A model generated the notes under the pieces. That model made no database searches. It saw only the letters and a program-made list of their open reading frames with translations, and was not told the DNA's origin. Shown here one piece after another: positions 16,895-25,259 of a DNA stretch of 64,000 nucleotides. The stretch is from NCBI RefSeq assembly GCF_900108175.1, contig NZ_FNVO01000009.1, positions 38,744-102,743 on the forward strand, read 5' to 3'. The position numbers and the translations under genes were made by a program. Positions within the stretch are counted from its first letter, which is position 1. Each line of letters starts with the position of its first letter. The stretch comes from Thermomonospora echinospora. GTDB taxonomy: Bacteria; Actinomycetota; Actinomycetes; Streptosporangiales; Streptosporangiaceae.

Positions 16895-19800
16895 ATGGGA
16901 CACGCGCGGCTGGTGCCCGGCGACCCGCGGCAGCTCGGTGACTACTGGCTGGCCGGCAGGCTGGGCGCGGGCGGGCAGGGCGTGGTCTACGAGGGCTACG
17001 CCGCCGACGGGACGCGGGTCGCCATCAAAACGCTGCACGGCGACCTTCTTGAGGACGGCGTGCGGGAGGCGTTCGCCAGGGAGGTCGAGGCGGCTCGGCG
17101 GGTAGCGTCGTTCTGCACGGCCCGGATCCTCGCGGTGGAGCTGGGGGGCGAACGCCCCTACGTCGTCAGCGAGTACGTGCCCGGACCCGATCTGCAGCGG
17201 GCGGTGGCGGCCGACGGCCCGTTCGAGCCCGGCAGGCTGCACCAGCTCGCCGTCGGCGTCGCCACCGCGCTGACCGCGATCCATCAGGCCGGGGTGATCC
17301 ACCGGGACCTCAAGCCCGCGAACGTGCTGCTCGGCCCCGGCGGTCCCCGGGTCATCGACTTCGGCATCGCCCGTACCGACGAGATGTCGCGCAGCGCCAC
17401 CGGCCAGGTCAAGGGCACCCCCCGCTACATGGCGCCGGAGGTGTTCCGGGGCGAACGGGCGGGACCGGCGGCGGACGTGTGGGCCTGGGGGGCGCTGGTG
17501 CTGTTCGCCGCCACGGGCCGCCCGCCCTTCACCGGCGACCAGCTCACCGCCCTGATGCACAGCGTGCTGAACGACGAACCCGACCTCGGCCCCCTGCACG
17601 ACCCGCTGCGGCGGGCCGTCGCGGCGGCGCTGGCCAAGAACCCCGCTGAACGGCCCTCGGCACAGCGGATCCTGCTCGCCCTCCTCGGCGGCAGCAACGA
17701 GACGGCCCGGCTGCTGAACGCGGGCAGCCGGGCCGCCGCCGAGGTGGAAGAGGACCGCACCAGGCTGACCCCGTCCCTCGGCGACACGGCCGAGCAGGTG
17801 TACGCAGGGCTGTCGCCGGCCGCGCGGGCGGCGGTGCCGCCCATGATGCTGCGGCTGGTCACCCCGGGCGAGGGCGCCGAGGACACCGTACGCCGGGCGG
17901 ACCTGCGCGAGTTCGACGACGGCCACACCGACCCGCGGGCGGTCGGCGAGGTGCTCGGCGCCTTCACCAACGCGGGGATGCTCACCCGCGACGGCGACAC
18001 CGTCGCCCTCACCACCGCCGCGCTGCTGCGGGCCTGGCCCCGGCTGCGCGCCTGGGTGGACGCCGAACGCGCCGGCCTGAGCGTTCACCGGGCGCTCACC
18101 GACGCGGCACTGCTGTGGGACCGGCACGGGCGCAAGAACGGCGACCTCTACCAGGGGACGCGTCTGGAAGGGGCGATGGGCTGGGCCGCCACCGGCCGCC
18201 TGAACGCCACCCTGAACCGGGTCGAGAGCGCCTTCCTGGACGCCTGCGCCGCCCTCGCCCGGCAGCGCGCCCGAACCCGGCGGCTGTTGGTGGCCGCCCT
18301 CTCCGGCCTGCTGGTGGTGGCGGTGGCCGCCTCCGTCGTCGCCACCGTGCAGCAGCGGACCGCCGCCCGCCAGCGGGACGAGGCCGTCGCCCGGCGCGTC
18401 GCCGCCCAGGCCGGGACGCTGCGCGCCACCGACCCGCGCACCAGCCGCCGCCTGGCCATCGCCGCCGCCCGCCTGGCCGACGTCCGGGAGACCCGGTCGG
18501 AGCTGCTGAACGCACTGAACCAGCCGGAGGAGGACTCCTTCACCGCCCCCGGCTTCCGGATGAACGACACGCCCTCCGACCTCGCCGCCGACGGGCGGAC
18601 CCTGGTCGTCGCGGAGTCCACCACCGTCCGGCTGTGGGACCTGGACACCCGCCGGCCGATCCGGGAGTTCCGTACGCCGGGGCCCGCGGTCCACGACGTC
18701 GCGATCAGCCCGGACCGGCGGACCCTCGTCACCACCGCCGCGACCGGCGGGACGCTGCGGTTCTGGGACGCCGGCTCCGGCCGTCCCCTGGGCGAGGCGA
18801 TCGACACCGGTGCGGGCGACGACCCGGCGGCGGTGTTCTTCGGCAAGAGCAACAACGTCGTGGTGGTGTGGACCGGCGGCTCGGTCCAGTTGTGGGACGT
18901 GCCCGGACGCCGGCGCCTCCTGCGGATCGAACGGGACGTCTCCACGCTCAGCTTCAACGACGTCAGCCCGGACGGCCGGTACCTCGTGCTGCGCCCGGAC
19001 GGCAAGGAGGCCGAGCTGTGGGACGTCCCCGGGCGGCGGAAGGTCCCGCTGTCCCGGATCTGGCCGGACGACCCGGACGGCGGCCTCGACGATGACGGCG
19101 ACCTGATCGAGTTCAGCCCGGACGGGCGGCTGGTGGCGCGCTCGGTGGCCGGCGCCATCAGGATCGGGGAGCTCGGCTCCGACGAGACGCAATACCTCGG
19201 CGAGTCCAGCGGCCACGGTCTGGTCTTCAGCCAGGACGGCGGGTTCGTCACCGACGGAACGCGGTTGTGGAAGCTCCACCTGGGCGAATCCGGCGGTCTC
19301 AGCACCGGTACCGGAGAGACCCTCCGGCGCGGCGTCGAGGACGCCGACTGCTCCCGCGTGTGGTTCGGCCCCGGAAACCGCATCCTGCGCTGCGACGACT
19401 CCCACGGCGCGATACGCACCCTGGACATTAGCGACTACACCCGGCCGTCCATGCTCCGCCACGGCGAATACTCCACCGAGTCCGCGCACCCCGCCTCCTT
19501 CGACGAGACGGGGACGCTGATGGCGGCCGGTGAGCACATCTGGGACGTACACGCCAGGCGGGTGGTCCACCCCCCGCTGCGGGAGCCCCCGGCCGAACCG
19601 GACGGCAACATCGAAGGAACCGAGCGGCTCAGCCCGGACGGTCGGCTGATCTCCCGGTTCTCCGGACCCGGGGTGGCCATCCAGATCCTGGAGGTGGCCA
19701 CCGGCAGGCAGGTGGCCGCCTTCACCGATCCCGCCTTCCTTCCGGACCGCCCCTCCCGCGCCGAATGGATCGACCTGGCGTTCTCCCCGGACGGCGGCAC

Positions 19801-20479
19801 CGTCGCCGTCTACGCCGAGCACGACGGGAAGAAGAAACTGCAGTTCTGGGACGTCGCCACCGCCCGGCGGCTGTCCTCCATCGACGTCAAGACCCCCGAA
19901 CCGCTGCTGAGCCTGCGCGTCCCGGGCCTGTTCTTCGACCGGTCCGGCCGCAGGGTCCTGCTGGGCAACAGCGAGGGCATGTTCGACGTCCGTTCCGGCC
20001 GTCCGCTGAGCCCACGGCCGCCTCCCCTGGGGAGCGTGCTGGCGCTGAGCCCGGACGGCGAGACCGCCGTCATCTCCTCGAACAACTCCACCGACCTCGT
20101 CCTGTGGAACCCCCGGACCGGCGAGACCGTCGGCCCGCCCCTGCGCAGCGGCCCGGGAGTCGTCAGCGTCGCGGGCTTCTCCCCCGACGGCCGGACGCTC
20201 GCCACCGGCGACGGGGACGGCACGGTCCGGCTCTGGGACGCCGAGATCGGCCGGCAGTTCTCCTTCACGCTGCTGGCCCACCCCTCCCAGATCGAGGGTC
20301 TGGCCTTCGACCGCAACGGCCGCTCGCTCTACACCCTGAGTCTGGACGGGACCTTCCGCGAACACGTCCTCGATCCCGCCCGAGCCCTGCCCGCCCTGTG
20401 CGCCAAGACCGGCGGCCCGCTGACGGCGGAGGAGTGGGACCGCTACATCCCCGAACTCCCCTACCGAAAGACCTGCTGA
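16895..20479 (+). CDS. Membrane Ser/Thr protein kinase with nSTAND1-like arm and WD40 propeller
   Basis: A 1194-residue protein. Residues about 14-265 are a complete Hanks-type kinase: glycine loop GRLGAGGQGVV (21-31), catalytic Lys 45 in VAIK, HRDLKPAN (136-143), DFG (155-157) and GTPRYMAPEV (174-183). Residues about 295-460 match the helical/winged-helix arm that follows the NTPase in nSTAND1 proteins (HEALLRAWPRL-like LTTAALLRAWPRLRAW; GDLYQGTRLEGAMGWA), but no Walker A motif is present. One membrane helix spans about 463-484. Residues about 530-1190 are WD40-like repeats (LWDLDTRRP, FWDAGSGRP, LWDVPGRR, LWDAEIGR). The topology puts the kinase inside and the propeller outside. ATG 16895 follows GGGAGAGGCGG. 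Confidence 0.9.
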   Translation: MGHARLVPGDPRQLGDYWLAGRLGAGGQGVVYEGYAADGTRVAIKTLHGDLLEDGVREAFAREVEAARRVASFCTARILAVELGGERPYVVSEYVPGPDLQRAVAADGPFEPGRLHQLAVGVATALTAIHQAGVIHRDLKPANVLLGPGGPRVIDFGIARTDEMSRSATGQVKGTPRYMAPEVFRGERAGPAADVWAWGALVLFAATGRPPFTGDQLTALMHSVLNDEPDLGPLHDPLRRAVAAALAKNPAERPSAQRILLALLGGSNETARLLNAGSRAAAEVEEDRTRLTPSLGDTAEQVYAGLSPAARAAVPPMMLRLVTPGEGAEDTVRRADLREFDDGHTDPRAVGEVLGAFTNAGMLTRDGDTVALTTAALLRAWPRLRAWVDAERAGLSVHRALTDAALLWDRHGRKNGDLYQGTRLEGAMGWAATGRLNATLNRVESAFLDACAALARQRARTRRLLVAALSGLLVVAVAASVVATVQQRTAARQRDEAVARRVAAQAGTLRATDPRTSRRLAIAAARLADVRETRSELLNALNQPEEDSFTAPGFRMNDTPSDLAADGRTLVVAESTTVRLWDLDTRRPIREFRTPGPAVHDVAISPDRRTLVTTAATGGTLRFWDAGSGRPLGEAIDTGAGDDPAAVFFGKSNNVVVVWTGGSVQLWDVPGRRRLLRIERDVSTLSFNDVSPDGRYLVLRPDGKEAELWDVPGRRKVPLSRIWPDDPDGGLDDDGDLIEFSPDGRLVARSVAGAIRIGELGSDETQYLGESSGHGLVFSQDGGFVTDGTRLWKLHLGESGGLSTGTGETLRRGVEDADCSRVWFGPGNRILRCDDSHGAIRTLDISDYTRPSMLRHGEYSTESAHPASFDETGTLMAAGEHIWDVHARRVVHPPLREPPAEPDGNIEGTERLSPDGRLISRFSGPGVAIQILEVATGRQVAAFTDPAFLPDRPSRAEWIDLAFSPDGGTVAVYAEHDGKKKLQFWDVATARRLSSIDVKTPEPLLSLRVPGLFFDRSGRRVLLGNSEGMFDVRSGRPLSPRPPPLGSVLALSPDGETAVISSNNSTDLVLWNPRTGETVGPPLRSGPGVVSVAGFSPDGRTLATGDGDGTVRLWDAEIGRQFSFTLLAHPSQIEGLAFDRNGRSLYTLSLDGTFREHVLDPARALPALCAKTGGPLTAEEWDRYIPELPYRKTC

Positions 20480-20704
20480 CCCGCTCTTCGGCGGGCGACC
20501 TGGCCGCAGAGTCACTGTCCCGCGGCCTGCGGTGGTCCTCGTTCCCGACAAGCGCGCCGCCTGCAGAGCACCGTCCGACGAGCCTGGCGGAGTCCGCAGC
20601 AGTGCGGGACGGCGGCCGTGCAGTGGGCGGCGTCGCCGGTCAGGGCGGCGGCGGTGCGGAAGTCGGGACTGCTCAGGTCGGCCGGGATCGGTAGGGTTCG
20701 CGGC

Positions 20705-21892
20705 GTGCGGGTGGACATGCAGGGGGAGGTCGCGCCGTTTCGGCATCGGGCGGCCTATTTCGCGTTCGACCGGTTCCCGTCGAGCAAGGGGTCGGCGGTG
20801 CACATCGGTCACATGGCCGATGAGCTGTTCGACCATTACGGCGGCGGGCTGCTGGGGGTGCTGGGCGGCGGCGGGCTGCCCCGCTACCAGCGGGAGGGCG
20901 AGCGCGAGATCGTCCGGTTCGAGGAGCAGATCCCGAACCTGATCGACCGGGCGGAGGCGTACTCGGCGTGGGTCGCCTGGCACCTGCGAGGACACCTGGA
21001 CACGCTGGAGCTGTGCCACGTCCGCGACCCGTGGAGCGCGCTGCCGGTGGTGACCGCCGAAGGACGCCGCCACCGGGTGGTGTACGAGGTGAACGGGCTG
21101 CCGTCCATCGAGATGGCGCACACCTGGCCGTCGGCGGCGCCCAGCACGCTCGCCAAGGTCCGGGATCTGGAGCGGCTGTGCCTGGAGCGCAGTGACGCGG
21201 TGGTCGTACCGTCCCGGGTGATCGGGGACGCCGTGCTCAAGCTCGGGGTGCCGCACGAGCGGATCCACCTGGTGCCGAACGGGGCGGACGTGCCCGCGCC
21301 GGCGGAGCGGCCCGGCGACGCGCCCGAACGGTACATCGTCTACGTGGGCGCGTTGCAGCCGTGGCAGGGCGTCGACGTGCTGCTGCGGGCGTTCGCGCGG
21401 CTGGCGGACCTGCCGGAACTGCGGCTGGTGATCTGCTCGTCGGTCCCGGAACGGCGGGCCAGGCCACTGCGGCGGCTGGCCGAACGGCTCGGGGTGGACC
21501 AGCGGGTGGAGTGGCGGTTCACGCTGCCGCACGCGGAGGTGGCCGCCTGGCTGGCGAACGCCGAGGTGTCGGTGGCGCCGCTGACCGCCTGCGCCCGCAA
21601 CCTGGACCAGGGCTGCGCGCCGCTGAAGGTGCTGGAGTCGATGGCCGCCGGGACGCCGGTGGTGGCCTCCGACCTGCCCGCCGTACGGGAGCTGATGGCC
21701 GACGGCGAGCACGGCAGGCTGGTCGCCCCGGACCGGCCGGCGGAGCTGGCGCGGGCCGTCCGGGTGCTGCTGGAGTACCCGGACGCGGCACGGGCCATGG
21801 GAGGGCGGGCCCGGCGGCGGATCACGGACGGTCTCACCTGGGGACACTCGCGCTCCCTGCTCGCGGAGGTTTACCGTACGATCTCGCCCTAG
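20705..21892 (+). CDS. GT4-type glycosyltransferase
   Basis: A 395-residue GT-B enzyme of family 4 type. The N-terminal acceptor domain holds DRFPSSKGSAVHIGHMADEL; the C-terminal donor domain holds VYVGALQPWQGVDVLLRAFA and APLKVLESMAAGTPVVASDLP, the E-x7-E region that binds the nucleotide sugar. No membrane span is predicted. It opens a cluster of three glycosyltransferases, so a role in cell-surface glycan or glycolipid synthesis is likely, with sugar unknown. GTG 20705 (after TAGGG) is preferred; GTG 20711 and ATG 20717 are alternatives. Confidence 0.85.
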   Translation: MRVDMQGEVAPFRHRAAYFAFDRFPSSKGSAVHIGHMADELFDHYGGGLLGVLGGGGLPRYQREGEREIVRFEEQIPNLIDRAEAYSAWVAWHLRGHLDTLELCHVRDPWSALPVVTAEGRRHRVVYEVNGLPSIEMAHTWPSAAPSTLAKVRDLERLCLERSDAVVVPSRVIGDAVLKLGVPHERIHLVPNGADVPAPAERPGDAPERYIVYVGALQPWQGVDVLLRAFARLADLPELRLVICSSVPERRARPLRRLAERLGVDQRVEWRFTLPHAEVAAWLANAEVSVAPLTACARNLDQGCAPLKVLESMAAGTPVVASDLPAVRELMADGEHGRLVAPDRPAELARAVRVLLEYPDAARAMGGRARRRITDGLTWGHSRSLLAEVYRTISP

Positions 21893-21945
21893 CGGCGTAT
21901 CGTCCCCATACCTGCGTCCTGCTCGCGATTGGCGGTGGTCCGGGA

Positions 21946-22671
21946 ATGTTCTGGCGGAAGACCAAGGCCGCTATAGGCAACTTCCACCCGCTCCACCAGG
22001 GGCTGATCTGGCAGCGGGGGCTGAGCGCCGCGATGCGCCCGGCCGACTGGGCGGCGCTGGTGCAGAGCCTGGCCGGGCACGACGCGGTGGTCAAACGCCG
22101 CAAGTGGGCCCCGCCGCACCGGACCCACCACGTGCTGGTGCCGCTGATCCGGGTGCTGTCGCAGGACATGCGGCCCGACGGCGTGCTGGCGATCACCGCC
22201 GACCTGCGCGGCCCCGACTTCCCGGAAAAGCTCACCCCGCAGCGCGACCTGGCCGTCCAGCGGCCGATCCGGTCGATCAAGGAGTGGTACTCCATCGACC
22301 CCTGGCTGCGGATCCGGGCCGAACTGCGCGACGGCAGCGTCCTGGACCTGTCGGTCACCGACCGGGTCCGCTACCGGAAGATCCACAAGGTGGTGCGCGG
22401 CAAGCACAAGACCAAGCAGAAGACCAAGGTCGTGCAGCAGGTCACCGCCACCAGGAGGCTGCGCAGGGACGCGCCCGTCCGGCAGCCCGCCGTCCCGCCG
22501 CCGTCCTGGCTGCGGGTACGGGTCCGCAACGACCGGCGGATGGTGATCAGGACCAGCGCCAAGTTCCCCAAGGACGACGCCCAACTGTCCGAGCGGATCC
22601 TGTACGTGCTGACCGAGGCGTTCCGATGGACCCCGCCGGGCCTGGCCCGGCCCGCGAGGAGGACCAGTTGA
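21946..22671 (+). CDS. Unknown protein, module copy 1, large partner
   Basis: A 241-residue basic protein, not recognised. It starts MFWRKTKAAIGNFHPLHQGL; the middle holds a conserved core shared with the paralog at 23054 (WLRIRAELRDGSVLDLSVTD), a Lys-rich stretch (HKTKQKTK), a Pro turn (PAVPPPSW), and the ending FRWTPPGLARPARRTS. There is no signal peptide or membrane helix. The stop overlaps the TTG start of a small Cys-rich protein, and the two-gene unit is repeated immediately downstream between two glycosyltransferases. Function unknown; recruitment or control of the glycosyltransferases is conceivable. Confidence 0.7.
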   Translation: MFWRKTKAAIGNFHPLHQGLIWQRGLSAAMRPADWAALVQSLAGHDAVVKRRKWAPPHRTHHVLVPLIRVLSQDMRPDGVLAITADLRGPDFPEKLTPQRDLAVQRPIRSIKEWYSIDPWLRIRAELRDGSVLDLSVTDRVRYRKIHKVVRGKHKTKQKTKVVQQVTATRRLRRDAPVRQPAVPPPSWLRVRVRNDRRMVIRTSAKFPKDDAQLSERILYVLTEAFRWTPPGLARPARRTS

Positions 22672-23015
22672 ACCGGTGCACCGTGACCTCCGGCTTCTTC
22701 GTGCTCGGGCACTGCGGCCGGACCGCCGTCGCGCCGTGCGCGCAGTGCGGCCGCCCCACCTGCCAGGAGCACTACGGGCCGGACGGGCTGTGCGCGGAGT
22801 GCCGGGCGGCGGCCTCCCCGACCCGGAGCCCCTACGACGAGCAGTGGGTGCGCGGCTACCGGCGCGGTTACTACTCGCGCAGCTCCCAGACCTACGGCGA
22901 CGCCACCTGGTACTCCGGCTTCGACGAGTACGACCGGGGGGCCTTCAACCCCGGTCAGGGCCACTACCTGGGCGACTACGACCACGACGGCGACGACGGC
23001 TTCGTCGACAGCTGA
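22668..23015 (+). CDS. Small Cys-rich zinc-finger-like protein, module copy 1
   Basis: A 115-residue protein starting at TTG 22668, inside the stop of the preceding gene (TTGA). The N-terminal half has a B-box/treble-clef-like spacing, CAQCGRPTCQEH followed by GLCAEC, able to hold one or two zinc ions. The C-terminal half is rich in Tyr, Asp and Gly (WVRGYRRGYYSRSS; GFDEYDRGAFNPGQG) and ends in the acidic tail DDGFVDS. No catalytic motif is seen. The paralog at 23767 keeps every Cys and the FVDS end, indicating selection. Confidence 0.7.
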   Translation: MNRCTVTSGFFVLGHCGRTAVAPCAQCGRPTCQEHYGPDGLCAECRAAASPTRSPYDEQWVRGYRRGYYSRSSQTYGDATWYSGFDEYDRGAFNPGQGHYLGDYDHDGDDGFVDS

Positions 23016-23053
23016 CGCCGGTGCCGTACGCCGCGACCGATGGGTGGTGATCG

Positions 23054-23770
23054 TTGAGGTTCTGGAAGCGTGCCGCCAAGCGGCAGGTGCATCCGCTGCA
23101 CATGGGGCTGGTCGGGCGCAAACAGTTGTCGGTGTCGCTGCGGCCCGCCGAGTGGGCGGAGCTGATCGACAGCCTGGCCTGGCAGGACGCCAAACGGCGT
23201 TCGGCCTGGGCACCGCCCGAGGAGGCGAGGGAGCTGCTGATGCCGATCGTGCGGGCGGTGCTGGAGGACGTCCCGCCGGACGGCACCTTGCAGGTCACCA
23301 CCGACCTGCGCGGTCTGGCCCCGCAGGACAAGGCCGGTCCCCGGCGTACGCTGCCCGCCCCGCCGGCCGTCGAGCGGACCGAGTGGTACGTCACCGACCC
23401 GTGGCTGCGGCTACGGGCCGACCTGCGCGACGGCAGCGTCCTGGACCTGTCGGTCACCGACCACGTCCGGCACCGCAGGACCGAGAAACGGAGCCGGAGC
23501 GGCCGGCTGAAGATCAAGGTCAAGACCAAGGGCGTCGCGCGGGTCAGCGCCACCCGCACGCTGCCCCGGGGCGCCGCCGTCCGGCGCCCGGCCACGCCGC
23601 CCCCGCCGTTCGTGTCGGTGCGGGTGCGCGAAGGCGAGCGGACGGTGATCCGCACGGACGCGAAGCTGGCGGTCGACGCCCAGGTCCGGCCCACCCCCGA
23701 ACGGATTCTGGACGTGCTGACCGAGCTGTTCCGGTGGACCCCGCCAAAGGCCGCGAGGAGGACGAGTTGA
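23054..23770 (+). CDS. Unknown protein, module copy 2, large partner
   Basis: A 238-residue paralog of the protein at 21946, starting at TTG 23054 (MRFWKRAAKRQVHPLHMGL). Conserved blocks are WLRLRADLRDGSVLDLSVTD, the Lys/Arg-rich linker (GRLKIKVKTKGVARVSATR), PATPPPPFVSVRVR and the end FRWTPPKAARRTS. The remaining sequence has diverged considerably, so the duplication is old and both copies are maintained. It overlaps the following Cys-rich gene by 4 bp in the same TTGA manner. Confidence 0.7.
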   Translation: MRFWKRAAKRQVHPLHMGLVGRKQLSVSLRPAEWAELIDSLAWQDAKRRSAWAPPEEARELLMPIVRAVLEDVPPDGTLQVTTDLRGLAPQDKAGPRRTLPAPPAVERTEWYVTDPWLRLRADLRDGSVLDLSVTDHVRHRRTEKRSRSGRLKIKVKTKGVARVSATRTLPRGAAVRRPATPPPPFVSVRVREGERTVIRTDAKLAVDAQVRPTPERILDVLTELFRWTPPKAARRTS

Positions 23771-24117
23771 CCCCGTGCACGGTGCCCACGGGCTTCTTCC
23801 TGCTCGGCCTGTGCGGCCGGGCCTCCGTGGCGTCCTGTGCGCAGTGCGGGCGCGCCGTGTGCGGTGAGCACCAGGAGGCGGACGGGCTGTGCCCCGAGTG
23901 CCTGGCCGCGAGATCCGACTCCCCGCCCGGCCCGTTCGACAAGGGCTGGTCGCGCCGCTACCGGCGGGACTACTACGAGCGGATCGAGAACGTCTACGAC
24001 GACGGCGGCTGGTACTCGCGGCTCGACGCCTACGACCGGGGCGCCTTCGACCCAGGCGACTCCCACGGCGGCGACGACCTCATCCCGGACGACGACACGA
24101 GCTTTGTGGACAGCTGA
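23767..24117 (+). CDS. Small Cys-rich zinc-finger-like protein, module copy 2
   Basis: A 116-residue paralog of the protein at 22668. Start TTG 23767 lies within the preceding stop. The Cys/His pattern is preserved (CAQCGRAVCGEH, then GLCPEC), as are the Tyr-rich centre (RRYRRDYYERIENVY, WYSRLDAYDRGAFDPGD) and the acidic end DDTSFVDS. Its stop TGA overlaps the ATG of the next glycosyltransferase by one base, so this unknown module and the glycosyltransferase are translationally coupled. Confidence 0.7.
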   Translation: MTPCTVPTGFFLLGLCGRASVASCAQCGRAVCGEHQEADGLCPECLAARSDSPPGPFDKGWSRRYRRDYYERIENVYDDGGWYSRLDAYDRGAFDPGDSHGGDDLIPDDDTSFVDS

Positions 24118-25259
24118 TGACGGCGGACATGCGGATCCTGTGGATCACCGAGCACTATCCCCCCAGCCGGGGCGGGATGACCGAGTCGTGCGACCGGATC
24201 GTACGGGGCCTGCGCGGCGCCGGCGTCGAGGTGGACGTCGCGCACCTGACCCGGCGCAACCGGCCCTGGCAGGTGGAGCGCGAGCACGGCGGGCGGCTGC
24301 TGACCGCGCCGTTGCAGGACGACCCCGAGCACGCGCTGCGCCGGCTGTGGACGACGCTCACCGCCGAGAACCTCACCCGGGGCGCCTACACCCATGTGGT
24401 CGCGTTCGGCGGCACGTACGCGCTGCTGGCCGCCCCGGTGGTGGCGGCGCTGCTGCGGGCGCCGCTGGTCACGCTGCTGCGCGGCAACGACATCGACACC
24501 GGGATCTTCTCGATGCGCCGCCGGGGCGTGCTGCGGGACGCGCTACAGGTCTCGGCGCGGGTGTGCGTGGTCGCCGGTTCGCACGCCCCGCTGGTGTCGG
24601 CGCTGGCGCCGGACGCCACGGTGACCTGGGTGGCCAACAGCGTCGACACCGACAACTGGCAGGTGCTGCCGTCCGAACGGGACCGCGCCCTGGCCTGGCG
24701 GGCCGAGCACGTGGCCCCCGGACGGCGCACGATCGGGATCATCGGCCATCTGAAGAACAAGAAGGGCGTCGGCTTCCTGCTGGACGCGCTGCGGGCGTCC
24801 GGGCACGCCGAGGCGTTCCACCTGCTGCTGGTGGGCGAGGTCGAGGACGTGGTCCAGCAGTGGCTGGCCGAGCGGTCCGACACGGTCCCCCACTCGATGC
24901 TGCCGTTCCTGGACCGCTACGAACTGCCGTCGGTGTACGCGTCCTGTGACGTGGTGGCGCTGCCGTCCTTCTACGACGGGATGCCGAACGTGGCGCTGGA
25001 GGCCGCCGCGCTGGGCATCCCGCTGCTGGCCTCGGACGCCGGGGGCCTGGGCGACATCGTGGACGAGGAGATCGGGTTCGCCTTCCCGGCGGGCGACCGG
25101 CACGCCTGCCGGGCCGCGATCGACCGGCTGGCGCGGGCCGACGACGAGGACCTGGCCAAGCGGGGCGCGGCGGCGGCCGAACGCATCCGTCGCGACTTCA
25201 CCCCCGCCGCCGAGACCGCCGGCTACCTGAAGGTCTTCGGCGAAGTATCCGGGACGTGA
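24117..25259 (+). CDS. GT4-type glycosyltransferase
   Basis: A 380-residue GT-B protein. The N-terminus has the family's WITEHYPPSRGGMTESCDRI; the C-terminal domain has IGIIGHLKNKKGVGFLLDAL and PSFYDGMPNVALEAAALGIP, with the E-x7-E site. No membrane segment. ATG 24117 overlaps the preceding Cys-rich gene's stop by 1 bp, and its own stop overlaps the next gene (GTGA). It is distinct in sequence from the glycosyltransferase at 20705, so they probably add different sugars to the same product. Confidence 0.88.
   Translation: MTADMRILWITEHYPPSRGGMTESCDRIVRGLRGAGVEVDVAHLTRRNRPWQVEREHGGRLLTAPLQDDPEHALRRLWTTLTAENLTRGAYTHVVAFGGTYALLAAPVVAALLRAPLVTLLRGNDIDTGIFSMRRRGVLRDALQVSARVCVVAGSHAPLVSALAPDATVTWVANSVDTDNWQVLPSERDRALAWRAEHVAPGRRTIGIIGHLKNKKGVGFLLDALRASGHAEAFHLLLVGEVEDVVQQWLAERSDTVPHSMLPFLDRYELPSVYASCDVVALPSFYDGMPNVALEAAALGIPLLASDAGGLGDIVDEEIGFAFPAGDRHACRAAIDRLARADDEDLAKRGAAAAERIRRDFTPAAETAGYLKVFGEVSGT

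Noticed and set aside
16559..21847. A continuous open frame of more than 1700 codons on the minus strand opposite the kinase and glycosyltransferase genes
   Set aside because: It is a product of GC-rich codon bias on the plus strand; the plus-strand genes have recognisable motifs and the minus frame is Gly/Arg/Pro/Ala-rich without domains.
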